Shown here: in pieces, positions 31,110-43,814 of the stretch | Layout: each line of letters begins with the position of its first letter | How positions within the stretch are numbered: position 1 is the stretch's first letter | DNA from: Madurella fahalii | Taxonomy: Eukaryota > Ascomycota > Sordariomycetes > Sordariales | Direction of reading: 5' to 3' | Length of the DNA: 64,000 nucleotides | NCBI GenBank assembly: GCA_029876055.1 | Contig: CM056876.1 | Span: 2,046,001-2,110,000, forward strand | Translations under genes and position numbers: made by a program | The notes under the pieces: generated by a model | Told to the model about the DNA's origin: nothing | Databases searched by the model: none | Seen by the model: the letters and a program-made list of their open reading frames with translations, nothing else

Positions 31110-32603
31110 ATGTCCGCACCGCCAGCGTGGCTATTCTCCAACAACTCTGTGCCCTCTAATAACAAGAAACCGGCCAACAGTGCAAGCCCACAGGCAATGG
31201 CTGGAGACAAGAAGGCAAAGGCCGGCGGTTCGCAAAAGAAGACCGCCGCGACCGGCAAGTCGTCCTCAGCTGTGTCGCCACCCGCACAGCTCATGGACCT
31301 CGTCGAGAGCTTCCTGTCCGAGCACGACTTTGTTGACGCCCACAGCGCATTTACGAAACAACGTGCCAAGAAGGGTTGGAAGAAGGCCACAGACAAGCCC
31401 CGGCACGCTGGCAATCACTCCCTGGTCTCCGTCTTCCAAACCTGGGAGACGTCGCTGAGCAACACTGCCAGCGGAAAGAGCATCAAAGCCGCTGCTAAGC
31501 AAGTTACTAAAGTCAGCAGCAGCAGTGGCAGCAGCAGCGACTCGGATTCATCGGATAGTGAGAGTGAGGGTAACGACGACGTCGAGATGAGAGACGCTCA
31601 GGAAGAATCGTCCAGCTCAGAGTCCAGCAGCAGCAGCAGTAGCAGCAATGGAGACAGCGGGGACAGCGAGAGCGAGAGCGAGAGCGAGAGCGAGAGCGAA
31701 AGTGACAATGAGGATGAGGCACAGACGGCGAAACCTGCCGCCAACCGATTGAAGCGCAAGGCCGCTTCTGAGAGCAGCGACTCGTCCGACGCAGAGTCTT
31801 CTGATTCCAGCTCCGATGAGGAGCGCCCAGCTCCCAAGAAGCAGAAGGTCACGGCGGCGGCTGCGGTTAAATCTTCCGAATCGGCCTCCGACTCCTCCTC
31901 CGAGTCTTCCTCCGACGAGTCTTCCGAGTCCTCCGACTCCGATTCTGATTCCGGGTCGGATAACAAGCCCAAGCCGAAAAACAAGAAACCGGCAGCGGAA
32001 AAGGAGGACCCATCCTCCGACGACTCGTCCTCTTCCTCCGAATCAGAGTCGGATTCCTCGTCGGATTCTGAATCCTCGGACTTCGAAGACGAAGCCGAGG
32101 AAGCAGCGAAGGTGCCCCTCCCCGAGTCCGGCTCTGATTCCTCCAGCGACGACTCATCATCGTCCTCATCCGACTCGGACTCGGACTCCGAAGCCGAAAC
32201 CAAAACCAAGGGCACCAAGTCCACCTCATCGACAACCAACAACGCCGCCTCTTCGGACAGCTCTGCCACACTCGGCAAGGCCTCCCCGAAAATCTACCCT
32301 GTCGATAAATTCGCCCCCCTCCCACCCGACCCGGCGACGGTGAAAACCAACAATCGTGGCAAGAACGGCAACGGCAAGACTGTCAACGCCCCCTTCTCGC
32401 GCATCAACCGCGACATCAAGGTCGACCCGCGCTTCTCCTCCAATGCTTTTGCAGGGCACGACTGGGGCCGCAAGGCGCATGAGGACCTAATCGTCACGAA
32501 GGGCAAGGGTTTCACAAAGGAGAAAAATAAGAAGAAGAAGGGCAGCTATCGCGGCGGCAGGATCGATACCCACGCTGTGGGTGGCATCAAGTTTGATGAC
32601 TAG
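31110..32603 (+). CDS. SRP40/Nopp140-like nucleolar Ser/Asp/Glu-rich phosphoprotein
   Basis: Nucleolar chaperone-like protein of the Srp40/NOLC1 family, which binds box H/ACA and C/D snoRNPs. Intronless from the ATG at 31110, 497 residues; an upstream in-frame TTG is not a likely start, and an ATG at 31197 is an alternative. A LisH-like N-terminal helix pair (LMDLVESFLSEHDFVDAHSAF) is followed by about 270 residues of alternating acidic serine tracts, typical casein kinase 2 targets, and basic Lys-Pro blocks. The C-terminal SRP40 domain is intact: FSRINRDIKVDPRFSSNAF, then DWGRKAHEDLIVTKGKGF and GGRIDTHAVGGIKFDD. The antisense of the acidic tract gives long spurious frames. Confidence 0.92.
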   Translation: MSAPPAWLFSNNSVPSNNKKPANSASPQAMAGDKKAKAGGSQKKTAATGKSSSAVSPPAQLMDLVESFLSEHDFVDAHSAFTKQRAKKGWKKATDKPRHAGNHSLVSVFQTWETSLSNTASGKSIKAAAKQVTKVSSSSGSSSDSDSSDSESEGNDDVEMRDAQEESSSSESSSSSSSSNGDSGDSESESESESESESDNEDEAQTAKPAANRLKRKAASESSDSSDAESSDSSSDEERPAPKKQKVTAAAAVKSSESASDSSSESSSDESSESSDSDSDSGSDNKPKPKNKKPAAEKEDPSSDDSSSSSESESDSSSDSESSDFEDEAEEAAKVPLPESGSDSSSDDSSSSSSDSDSDSEAETKTKGTKSTSSTTNNAASSDSSATLGKASPKIYPVDKFAPLPPDPATVKTNNRGKNGNGKTVNAPFSRINRDIKVDPRFSSNAFAGHDWGRKAHEDLIVTKGKGFTKEKNKKKKGSYRGGRIDTHAVGGIKFDD

Positions 32604-35600
32604 ACAGGTTTTCTGGATGGTCCGTTAGCTACGAGGCTACATAGTAGTTGGGCGGGAGCCAGGAGGTCATTTTAAAGCGAAAGGAACAAAGCGGGCATTG
32701 AGCGCATTTCGCGACTTCGGTAGAGACATTACTAGGGCATTCATCCGGCAACTAGGAAATCATCTCTGCCATGGTTTTTAACTTGCGGCATGCGGACAGC
32801 GTGGATACCGCTATCGGGGGATTTTCAAACCGGTTGGTGCCCATATTCTGGTAGATGCAAGGCTTGACGTTTGGCAACGCAATTAGAGTCTAGAAATATC
32901 ATGGGCGCAGCTTTAGTGGGGAAAATCGGTCACACACAGTCTAATGCTAGAGAGCTCGTAGACGCCCGGGTTTAGACTACACGTGATTAGGCTCTGTTAA
33001 ATGCTAGCAAATACATTCTAATTACGAATTAGATCTGAAATGAGGTCGGTCGAGGATGTTGTTGAAAGCAGTGACGGAACAACGCGTAGGATCAATTGGG
33101 GCATAAGATTATTCATCACACTGTGCAATGGACGAGTGAAGATCAATCACGGTCGATTTGATCACCCATGAAACGAGATGTCGACCTCCCTCCACTATCG
33201 GAATTGAAACGAAACCCCCGATGACGGTTAAATAGTACGAGGGAAGTAATTAAAAACGTGAAGTGCCCAGCACAGAACGCATTTCACCAGCATTGGGATG
33301 CCACTACATCCACCAGGTGGATCTTGTGAGTCGTGGCGTTAGCGCCTCAATTCCCCCATCCTATGGTATGGCCGACAAAGGTAATGTCAAGTCCGATGTA
33401 TGTACAAATTCCTTGGGGAAACGAATGCCTTGAGGAGGGGCTAAACATTCGGCACGAGCATCTTAAACAACTTCTCGAGCCGCCAGGGTAAGTCCGCACC
33501 AAAAAAAAAAAAAGGAATGAAAGAAAAGTTGCCCATCGGAAACTTAGGGGATTTGTGAAACCCTGGTACAATGTCAGAGGACCTTATGGGTCTGCCGCCT
33601 GATCAGGATTCAGACACAGCCTCATAAATATCCAGTTTCCTCATGTTACACAAACCTCCATAAATGCGGACGGCCTGACATTTAGGGAATCAAGCGCTGG
33701 TAAATTGGAGCGCTTGGGTCGGATACTTATTACGCTTAACAGCATGGTAATTCTGGCTACCTTGGTAGTGCAATATTGAAGGCCTTATTGCTTCTAATCC
33801 AAACTTGACAAATCTTTGCCATGAAATTGGATGGGACACAGCCGAGGCAGAACGGTACATGTTGGTGTAGGGCATGGCGCAAGAATCCATCCAATTCAAT
33901 CATCAACAGCCCGGGTTCAATGTAAGCGAGGTCACAGCCGCTCAAGCGAGGATCGACTCAGAAATCAATCAGTTGAGGTGCCTGGGAAAACTAGAAGCTA
34001 AGGGATGCTTAGGATCCTGATCCGTAGTGTCGACGATGAAGGCCTGCTAGTGAGCTGAATTGTTTACTGGGTTCGGGTTTATTAATACGCTAGCTGAGGA
34101 GTTTATATTTCATATTCTTTCGAGAATCGCAGGATGAATGTAATGACCCTAAGAGAAATGGTTGATAAATACAACAGTACCTTGCCCTGTCCATCGGCAT
34201 TTCTCAACTGAGTGAGTCCTAGTATTGGGTGCTGTAATTAACGGTATAGACACCTGGACCGCCTGGAGAAACCGGGCAGAGCAAATACAGATCTCTAAAT
34301 CAATTTCGGAGCACGCCCCGAGTCTCCCTGTTGAGTCCCAGTGCACTGCAAGGCAGAACGATGGCACTAGTGGGATTTTCGGGCATCCACCCTTCTGCAT
34401 GGTGCGTAACTGAATCGCGGCCGTGGGGGCCCTGTAAACGAAGATTGGGCCATAGGAAAGAATACCTACCTAGCCATTATTCATGTTGGGACCTTGTGTT
34501 AGGTATGGAAGATGATCTTTGCAAAGGAAAAAAAATTGGTATCCACAACCCGGGACATGGAAGGGCAAGGCAGATCGATAGCTCGTATTTATACCTAGTT
34601 TGGCGGTGGAGCATGAAGCCATTTCACAGATCACAATCCACGCGCTGTCCATCGAGGTCAACTGGGGAACGCCAAGTTGACGGAGGGACACAACAATAAA
34701 CAACAAGCTAACCTCCCACGGCTGCCAACTAGTTTAGGCCTTACTGTGTTTGTGCGAGGTACGCTTCATAGCGCCAAAATGCGAGAACGACGGTGTTGAG
34801 ACTCAGAGTTACGGACAATTCATGTTGCTCTGTTGTTGCCCGTGATGCCGAAACCTGGCAAGGCGCTGAGCGGGGCATCCTGACCTGTTGGTGACCTCAA
34901 CTAAGCATCTAGGGAATGCAGTTTCCACTTGGTAGGTAGTACCGGGGCATTACGGCCGCCACGTTGGAGATGCAAGCACCTGGGCTTCGCCAGTGCGGCG
35001 GCATCACTGCAGCTTCTCCATTAGAGGCTCTCTGGCGGAAACCTGGGCGGCATAGAAGGCACTGGAACTGGCAATGAAAATTCAGGCTCCAACTACGGCA
35101 TGAAGCAGGAAGGCTTGACCTTCTTTTGCCCGGAACTTCTTTTGGACACTCGAAGATGAGTTCCGTAAGCAAGGGTACAGCCTCTTTTATCATCTGATCC
35201 AGCCAACTGCCTCGGGTGGCCCACCCGGTCCATCCAATGCTGGGACACGACGCTGTTAGACATGTGGAACGGGGGTGCGGTGTGCCTCTGGTGCCAAGGG
35301 GACCATCTGGGCTCGGAGCCGCATCAAGGCTAATAAGGCAAAGCAAGGTTGCCCAAGCGGTGAGGTATCCTAGCTGGTAGCAAGTGGAGGTGGGACTTGG
35401 CACAAGGGGAACATGGCTCAGCTAGGTACAGTACCTACGTGACTGAATCATATTTGCTCAACCTTCTGTTTCAGCAATAACCTAGCGGCCTCACGAATGA
35501 CTGCATTCTGTCAACCAGAGCCGGGATGCCTTTTCCGCCTGACTACCTTGACTGAAACGGGCACAAATCCCGTCTTACACGAGGGTCGGGTGAGACCACT

Positions 35601-36153
35601 AGTGGCTGGGAGGGGACCCGAGGATTGGGAAGCGGCGGGTGGCCTTGCGCCTTGAAATTCAGCCTTGCTGCAGGTGCTGTTGGGCGAGGTGGGGCGGATT
35701 GCTCGAATGGTGCACGGACACACCACAGTGGACACAGCCAGCGGTACTGTCGTGTGGCGCCGCTCGCTAGGCAGGCGGAGGGTACTGACGGGGCTCACAT
35801 CGCCGGTGCTGCTACAGTATCATCTCCTCCATCGTCAATGCTCATAGTGTTCGCAACCCACTGGCGGGGCGTTCATGGATACCTTCACATCTGATGCTCC
35901 ACACCTTCTATGAACCGCACCGGGTGACATTAAATTCATCCCTTCCCGCGCGTCTGCCCCTCTCCGCGCATCGCCCAACACAACAAAGCACGCCGCACTC
36001 ACCAGCCGCTTCACTCATTCCAGCCAGGACTTGGCCTCACTTTGATCGCAAAGAGCTGCGCTTTGTGAATCCTCCACCAGCCAGCCTTACCTGCAAAAGC
36101 TCACTCCTTCATCAGCGCCTGACAATCGCTATACTGTCGAGACCTGCGCCCTC
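32604..36153. other. Gene-poor 3.5 kb, AT-richer than its surroundings
   Basis: No coding exon, tRNA or intact mobile element was recognised on either strand. Composition looks more AT-rich than in neighbouring genes up to about 34.8 kb, and an A12 tract lies near 33500. The right end, 35.9-36.15 kb, is CT-rich and is probably the promoter or leader of the deaminase-family gene. Confidence 0.5.
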
Positions 36154-38424
36154 ATGCGTGAACCTTACAGCTCCGACTTACTCAACTCTGACCATAATGG
36201 GAACGAGCAATCGCAGGAACCCAAGCAAGCGCCCACGAGCACAGTCAAGACAGCCCGTCGACACCGCCTCACCGAGTTTATGACTAACTATCTCCACTTC
36301 AGATCCTCCGAGAAGGGCAAGAGGCCTGGGGATCCGTCCGTCGAAGGTGATGCCGTGCGGCGGGGTGGGGAGACCGTGCCCAAGCGGCTGAGGCAAGACA
36401 GCGCGGCCGTCGTAGACGCAAGCGATGATTCCCGCAATAGCCCAGGGGAACCGAGGCCCGAGACCATCAACGACCAATTAAGGGCTCTCCTTGATTTCTC
36501 CGATGCCCCAAAGAAACCGGAATCCCGCGAGTTCGCTAGCAAGGAGGCGTACGAGAGGGCCAGGAAGGCATTTGAGGCGTTCGCGCTGCAGAAGACAGAG
36601 GCATACGATGCCTTGCGCAAGGAAGTCGCCCAACACGAGGGTGCTATGGGGTTTGAGTTTGCCTGCACTAAAAATGCCAGCGACCTGGAGATTAGGGCCA
36701 ACGTGGTCCTGCAACGTCTCAAGGAACAGGACATTGAGCGGTTCTACAAGACGGCCAAGCCCAAGACCGGCTATCACGGTCAGAAGCACGCGAGGTTCTA
36801 CGGCGACCACTTCCTTTCCAATGTCGACATCATCAAGGAGACGCAGCTCTTTGGCCTGTGCCGGGCCATGCCCAAGGGTGCCCATCTCCATATACACTTT
36901 AACGCCAACCTACTTCCCAACTTTTTGCTTGGCATTGCCAAGAAGATGGAACACATGTTCATCTGGAGCAATATGTCTCTGGCTAAAGATACTGCACTGG
37001 AGGAGTGTAGGATACAGTTCAGCATCATGAGCAATGAGACAGCGAAGAGTAGGGGCGAAGGGAACCTCCTTGACTGTCGATACGAGGGGCAGCGGGTGAT
37101 GCGATTCAAAGAGTTCATAGACGAATTTCGGAGGCGCCACAAGCACGGTATGGACGTGGATGCCTGGCTGCAAAATAAGCTGGTATTCCAAGAGGAAGAG
37201 GCTCATAACATGCTCCAAACGGCCGAAGGGTGAGGCTCAGCCCTGTCGTCTCTGTGGCCTGTCGTAGTGACTGACATGTTTGCAGGGCATGGGAGAAGTT
37301 TAATGCCAGAACGCAGATGATGAAGGGTCTCTTCAATTACGAAACTGCCTACAAAGAATACACAATCCAGTGTCTAGAGGAGTTTAAAGAAGACAACATC
37401 CAGTACGCTGAGATCCGGCCAAACTTTATGTCGACAAACCAAGTGTGGAAGGACGACGGCTCCGGTCAGATCAACAATAAAGGCATCATGGACCTCATCA
37501 TTGAGCAGTACGAGGCGTTCCAGAGAGGCCATCAACGGAAAGTTGTGAAGGGGCTCAAGATCATCTACTGCACGCCTCGTTCGTTCCCGAACGATCTGGT
37601 TGCGGCTGCGCTGAATGAGTGCCTCGATTTCAAGATGACAGACAAATACTCGGCTTATATAGCAGGTAAGAGTAGCTCAAGGTGTGATGGTGAAGACCAG
37701 AAGCTCAATGTTGCAATCTAGGCTTCGACCTTGTGGGCGAAGAAGGCAAAGGCAGGCCTCTCGAGGATTTCAAGGAGGAGTTTCTCGAGTTCAAGAGGCT
37801 CTGCGCCCAAAAGAATACCGACATCCCGTTTCTCTTCCACTGCGGCGAGACGCTGGATATTGGCACCAAGACGGACGGAAACCTCCTGGACGCGCTGCTC
37901 CTCGGTTCGAAGCGGGTCGGTCACGGCTTCGCATTGCCCCGGCACCCGTACATCATGGAGCAGATGAAGAAGCGCAAAGTCTGCGTCGAGGTCTGCCCCA
38001 TCTCCAACGAAATTCTCGGCCTGACACCGAGGATAAGCGGCCACTCGATGTACAGCCTCTTAGCCAACAACGTGCCCTGCACCATCAACGCAGACAATGG
38101 CACGCTCTTCAGGTATGTCTAGCACTCCGGGACCTCCTTCTACAGTCTACTTGGGCTGACCGTCCCTGCCGCAGATCAACCCTCTCGCACGATTTTTACC
38201 AGGTTTTGGCGGGCAAGTCAGACATGACGCTTCACGGTTTGCGCCAGCTGATCGAGTGGAGCATTGAGTACTCGTGCATGGAGCCCGACCTCAAGACGGA
38301 AGTCAGAGCACATTGGGAGAAAGAGTGGAATGACTTCTGCCAGCGGATCGTCGACGGCAAGTTCGCAAAGCCACTGAGCGAGAAAGGCACCAAGGAGGAT
38401 GATGGCAGGCTCCCTCTACCATGA
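36154..38424 (+). CDS. ADGF/CECR1 (ADA2)-type adenosine deaminase family protein
   Basis: Predicted purine-nucleoside deaminase of the adenosyl-deaminase growth-factor branch. Four exons (36154-37229, 37286-37665, 37722-38112, 38175-38424), 698 residues. Metal-site and active-site motifs: MPKGAHLHIHFNAN (H246-x-H248), LFHCGETLD (H525, E528), VGHGFAL (H553), CPISNEILG and TINADNGTLF (D610). In catalytic family members the last motif is usually SSDDP or similar; here the second Asp is Asn611. No signal peptide is visible, and the first 120 residues are hydrophilic and disordered-looking, unlike secreted ADA2. A cytosolic or nuclear location and altered activity are therefore possible. The C-terminal STLSHDFYQVLAGKSDMTL fits the family well. 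Confidence 0.88.
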
Positions 38425-39568
38425 TCCTGCTGCCGGTTACATTTGACTGGGCCGATCAAAACAATGGTTATTTAGTATTTGTTTTGTGTTTCGTTTGCGA
38501 TTTTATTTTTCCCTGTTGTCACGAGACACGATTTGAGGATTATGAGCTGGGTCGATGTTTGATGGCGGCAATGGGCGGAATATAGAGGTATTCCATGATA
38601 CCACCCGGAATGGATGATGTTTTCTTCAGTGCCGCAAGGCTCTCGAGGCGAGGTGGTTTGGGGTTTCTGGAGGCGCACTGTGGTGGACGGAATAGTGAGA
38701 GAGCAGTGGATACATGGTGTCTGCAATCGAGCGGCCGCATCTATTGGGCGATCTCCCGCTGCATGTTAAAGAGTGATGTCTTTCGCTTCATTTTTTTTCT
38801 TGTCCATCCAACCGTCGTCTATCACTTGACACCCATTTCTCCGCCTTTACTAAAAGATCGACAGTTGGGCACGCAGAGCCTCGGGGAAAAGGGGGGAAAG
38901 AGAGTTGTTAACCCAATGCTTGCGCCTTGTTGGTCCCGGCTGCGGATTTGGCGAATGCCCGATGCAGAGACTATCACACCGGGTAGCCACTCGCTAATTA
39001 CTACAGCAATTCGTGGTTGCCGCTGGGCGAACCACAGCAGACCTCTGGAATCCCTGTTCGACCAATGCGCCTAGTCGCGCCTCAGCCGCCCGAAATTCGG
39101 TAGTTTCAAGAATTCCTCTGCTTGCCAACTCCGCAATACCTCGCGGCCTTTGCTACTCATCAGTTTGATGGGGAAGGCCGGAACGCTGGCCCTTTGTTTT
39201 TATTAACCACGGCGTATTCGCTTGATCGTGCCAGCTGTGCTTCCGTCCCTTCGTCTATCAGGTTTCCTCAAACGCCAGCGCAGGAAGCAAAAAAATCGAG
39301 GTTCAGGTCTTGTATGGAGCCTCGCTCCGCGCCAAGAACCGCGTAGGAGTCCCGCGGGGGTTCGTCCAACAAACCGTGCGGCGGGCCGCGCTCCTCATCG
39401 CTTCTTGATCCTTCCCATCCTTTACCCACGGGGTCTTTTCTTTAGGGATTAGGGACAGCTTGGAAAGAGCTTCCCTGTACGCCGCTCCGTCTAAGCATGC
39501 CTCATCCATCCCGGTAATCAGCACAAACTTCATCCATCGTCGTCCAAATCGTCGAACCCCAATCGCTC
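38425..39568. other. Intergenic, nothing recognised
   Basis: 3' flank of the deaminase-family gene and promoter of the membrane protein gene. No supported exon. Confidence 0.5.
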
Positions 39569-41300
39569 ATGGCCTCGGAAGAAGATGGAGCCCCTACCGG
39601 CATCCTCTCCTGGTTGGTTACTCACTGCCCCCTCCCCCGGTCACCTCACCATCACCACTCCCCCCAACAACCCACTCAATATAAACTATACTAATAAAGG
39701 TCCCCCTCCCCCCCCCCAAAACAAAAGGTTTCCCTGGGGCCGCCAGGAACTGCCCGGATGGCGCTTCGACGTGATCACGCTACTGGCCATTATCGGCGAG
39801 TCGTCGGTGGCCGAGCACGCCCAGACGCTGACGGCCTCGTCGCTGTGCCTGCTGCCGCGCATCATCCCGGCCCCGCAGGCGCTGCTGCGGCCCGTCCGCC
39901 CCCAGCGCCTGCCCGAGGTGACGGCCAAGATGGCGGGCGTGTACGGCGGCGTCGTGCTCGACACGGTCGGCTTCTTCGCCAACATCATGCACCCGCTCGA
40001 GGACCTCAAGCCGTTTGCCTTCCAGGTGTGGGAAATCAAGCATAACCACGGAATTGGGAAAAACGGGCGGCCGGTGGCTATTGGAGGCATCGGGAATGGG
40101 AAGGGGAAAGGGAAGGGGAGGCTGGCTTGGTTGGGGCAGTGGTGGACGTCGTGGAGGAGGAGGAGGAAAGAGAAGGCTGCTGGTGCTGGTGCTGGAGCTT
40201 CTCAGGGGCCGGATGGGGGTGGGAAGGCGAACGGGCCACAGCACACGGTGCGCTTTACTACGGAGGACCCCGAGAGGGGGATCTCTTCGTCGACAGAGGC
40301 GGAACCGGCCCCGGGAGTAACGCCCAGGCGGACGGCTACCATGTCGGAAAGGATCACCGACGTGCTGACCAACCCGACCATGGTCAACAGCGAGGAGCGG
40401 TACACCGTACCGCCGTCGTATTATTCGCCCGTGCACGTACTCAGCGTCTTCTCGTTCCTCCTGACCATCGGCATCGTGGTTGCGGCCGCCTTCTGGGACG
40501 ACGGGACCGCCATCCTGGCCATCTGCTTAATCAGCCTCGCCGGCACTGTCGTCTGCTACGCCTCGTGGTGGCGACCCATCCTCATGAACCGGCGGACCAC
40601 CAACAAGGTCCCCGAAGGTGACGTCGTCATCCGCACGCGCGTGGGTGCCTTTATACTCATCAAGTGCACCGAGGAGGTGGCTAGGGAGCTCTACTCGGGC
40701 ACCGAGGAGTGCAAGTACGTCAGCACAGACTACCACCGCGTCTTCATGGGGCTGGGCATGGTGCTGCTCATGGTGGCGGTGGTGCTGCTGGGCAACTGCG
40801 GCTGGAACTCCCAAGTCTTTATCGGCGCGTCCTACATCCTGCTCAACGGGCTGTACTGGGCCATGGGCCTGCTGCCGCAGAGGTACTTTTGGGACCTGAG
40901 CCGGTACGACGTGAAGGACGTCACGCCCGAAGACGCGCTCCGGGCCGACGAGGTCACGGACCCGGACGACCCACGCGAGGGCACCCCCTCGTTCACCCGC
41001 ACCTTGTGGTACGCCGTCCGCGAGACCAAGTACGGCGCGTGGGTGGAGAGGAGTGGCGCGCTCCCCGGGACCGACCAATGGAAGGATTGGTTGAATGAGG
41101 CTGTCAATGAGGCCTGGAAGGGCAACCGCAAGTGGGAAGCGGTGAGCAGGAAGAACGAGATTATGAAGGAGAGCGTCGATGCCTTACCGCCCACCTTCAC
41201 GGGGCGTAGATTCGACGAGGCTGAGCAGCACGCGCCGCTGCATGAGGTGCAGCTACCAAGGCGACGGGACTCTCAGGGGCATGGCAGTCCAACCTTGTAG
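39569..41300 (+). CDS. Uncharacterised fungal multi-pass membrane protein
   Basis: Two exons (39569-39612 and 39728-41300), 538 residues. Removing the 115-nt intron joins MASEEDGAPTGILSW to FPWGRQELPGWRFDVITLLA, a start I associate with a conserved but unnamed Pezizomycotina family. Hydrophobic segments: one near residues 100-120 (GVYGGVVLDTVGFFANI); a pair near 285-335 (VLSVFSFLLTIGIVVAAAFW, ILAICLISLAGTVVCYASWW); and a pair near 385-430 (GLGMVLLMVAVVLLGNCGW, IGASYILLNGLYWAMGLLP). The loop at 150-210 is basic and Gly-rich. Function is unknown; no transporter or enzyme motif was seen. A start at a later ATG (39585) in a different frame is rejected because it would make the intron coding. Confidence 0.8.
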
Positions 41301-42255
41301 TAGATGTTTTTTATGGGGCTATTTGAACTGCGTATGCATAGTGGCATCTGCTGGGCTATTTTGGAATCGGCTGGGGATAAACGCTGGAGATTGAAACTAG
41401 GTAATGTTTTGCTTAATTATCATGGAGCGGGCTTGCACTTGGCTTGGACTGGGTTGGCTTGGGAACGCTTAGGTCATCATCTCGATACTATTGCATCTAT
41501 GGATATCACCCCGGGATATGGGATACGAGAACAACGTGACTAGACCGCGACTGCTGCACTCGATTCATGGTGAGATCACCATGTCCAAGTGGACAATGTT
41601 GCCGCAGACGATACAAACGTGGGCAATGATATTCCCCCGGGGGGGGGGGGGAAAGGGGTTAGGAGACAAGGGTTCTCAGTCCTCGAGATGTGCAACGCAT
41701 GTGCCGAGTTCTCTGGAGTTTTCTCCGCCGGCATTAACCGTTTCTCCGACTCGATCCGAGCCTCGTCCCCGTCAATCCAACCCGAATTTGTCCTGGAAGG
41801 GACGTGCGTTAGGTTCCAAGGCGCCGGGAGGGACCGGGCGGGACCGGGAGTGGGCCCGGTGCCATCCGGTCTGGACCAGCATGTCCGGAACGGCAGGCCG
41901 TCCATCCATTGGCACGGACGTCGATCAATTTGCTGACTTGCAGCCAACGGCCAACCTACCACAGCAGAGTATTCTGTGTACGCCTCTGCTTGGCGAAGTC
42001 CTGCCCAGTTGTGCAAAGACTCGCGCCGCACGAAAACCCGTAACGGGTGAGACGGGAATAACCAAACGGGCACTGGAGGACTCGGGCGGAAGGGAGGGGG
42101 AGTTGCCGCTGCCACTGCCACAGTTTCAATTTCGCTCAAAATGCACGTCGTGAGATTTTGCGCAGGAGGCGTAATGGCACGGTTTGTCGCAGTCAAGTCT
42201 CCCCAAGGACTTCTGGGTCCACCATCCCCTTGTCAATGGCTGCGATTTAACCGAG

Positions 42256-42262
42256 TGACTCA
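42256..42262. promoter_or_regulatory. TGACTCA (CPRE/Gcn4-type site)
   Basis: Perfect match to the Gcn4/CPC1 binding consensus, about 1.3 kb upstream of the open CPC1 frame. A single 7-bp match in 64 kb can be chance. Confidence 0.3.
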
Positions 42263-43566
42263 CAAACTCAATTGCTGCACCCTGGACAAGACGTGATGCC
42301 CTCTCTTGCTTGGTTCTCTTCAATTGAGCGTTCTGATTTGACAGAACTGAGCAAATCCGCGACCGTAACTGCGCTCCACAGTTTCAACAAGGAAGGAGAG
42401 ACATCGCAGTTGCGCGTTTTCATGTCCTGCGAAGTGCCCAAGGCTGTGATTCGTGCCCAGGATCACGGCTGCCGCGGGGCGCGGGGCTAACCATCCATGA
42501 AAGAGGCAGCGCCTGCCGGCTGCGAGAATACGAATTGTATTTTTTATTTTTATTACTTCAGCGTCTTCCGTCTCCTCCCGGCTCCTCACTTCTTCGTGCG
42601 GAACGAAGGACTGCAAGGTTTTGCTCTGCAAACATGGTTTAATATGGGGCTAGCGGGAAATTCATAGTCCTCGCAAGAGGTTGCGCGTCCGCAGGTCCCA
42701 AGGATGCGAGTTTGCGAACCTGTGGCCTTCCAGCCCTTGAGCCAATGGAGCCTAGCACACCCCATGCTGTTCTTGCGAAACTCGACGCGTCCTGCCGATG
42801 AGGACACGCTTTGATACTGTTCAGCTGCGCTCTCAGGGGACAAGTCAGGATAGGGCAAGCGACATATCGCGCCCTTGGAGGGACGCCTGCCCCCCGTGCC
42901 GTCGGCGTAAGCCTGCTCCGCGTCCTTCGTTCTACAGTTCCAACCGGAATTACCACGGGTGGGCCCTGTACCTCTAGCACGTCGCCTTATTGGCAGACAC
43001 AATATAGATGGGGATATGCGGGGCAGTGCTGCACGCCCTGTCTGCCGTGCAGGAGACATCGCTACAGGAAATCCAAGACACAGAGCCCCTCCCAAGATCG
43101 GATTCTCGAGAGCGATGCGGCTGGTCGTGCCGGTTGTGTGAGAGCGCAGTTTGGGGGATATCGTGTGGTCATGAACGGGGAAGTGGTGCCTCTCAACTCT
43201 TATACGGGCTGGGATCGATTCAGCATAGTTTTCAACTTAACACCTCACTAATGAATGATGCAATCATGGCGGTCCGCAGTTCCATGGGGACCGGGCCCGG
43301 CTGCCTCCTTTGAGCTGACCTGCGTGTTCGAGCCACTGCGCTACAGAACCGTAGAGAAGGGAACGAAGGAGAAAAAGAAAAAGAAATCGGGAAAATTTTT
43401 TTTTTTTTTCAGAGAAACACAATGGAAGAGCAAAATAGATAATGTATTCTAATTTTTTAGAAGTCTCTGGGTCATAACGTTGGTTGGTTTCGCTACAACC
43501 CATGTTGGAGGAAAGGGGGGGTTTATGGGTGAGGGTATTTTTTGGAGCAGGATCGCTCTCAGCGTG

Positions 43567-43573
43567 TGAGTCA
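43567..43573. promoter_or_regulatory. TGAGTCA (CPRE/Gcn4-type site) in the CPC1 promoter
   Basis: Perfect TGA(C/G)TCA element about 240 bp before the first uORF of the CPC1 gene. It suggests transcriptional self-activation during amino-acid starvation; cpc-1 message rises in Neurospora under starvation. Confidence 0.5.
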
Positions 43574-43805
43574 TACTTGCCGTTTGAGGTTGACCGCAGT
43601 GCTCTGCGAATCAGATGGAACCAAACGGGGCAGCAGGCGGCGCTGCCTGTGTGGCCTGTGCACGCGCACGCCTTGTCCTAGGACGTCGCTGCCTGATTAA
43701 AAAGTCTTCCACTGCCCACTTTTCGGCTGCCCTCTCTCTTCTCTCCTCCAACCCCAAACTCACACATAAACCAATACCCAAGACTGATCCAAGGCATCCA
43801 TCAAG

Positions 43806-43814
43806 ATGCGTTAA
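43806..43814 (+). promoter_or_regulatory. uORF1 of the CPC1 leader (ATG CGT TAA)
   Basis: A two-codon upstream ORF, the first AUG after the probable transcription start. A short first uORF that lets 40S subunits resume scanning is the hallmark of GCN4/cpc-1 translational control. Confidence 0.7.

Larger units (their letters stand above)
41301..43593. other. Intergenic 2.3 kb upstream of the CPC1 gene
   Basis: No supported gene. Contains a G13 run (41640-41652), a T-rich tract (43397-43410), and two Gcn4/CPC1-type TGA(C/G)TCA sites (42256-42262 and 43567-43573). The right-hand part is probably the CPC1 promoter. Confidence 0.5.

Noticed and set aside
31598..32278. 226-codon minus-strand acidic ORF
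   Set aside because: Antisense of the SRP40-like serine-acidic tracts; complementary repeats create a stop-free frame.
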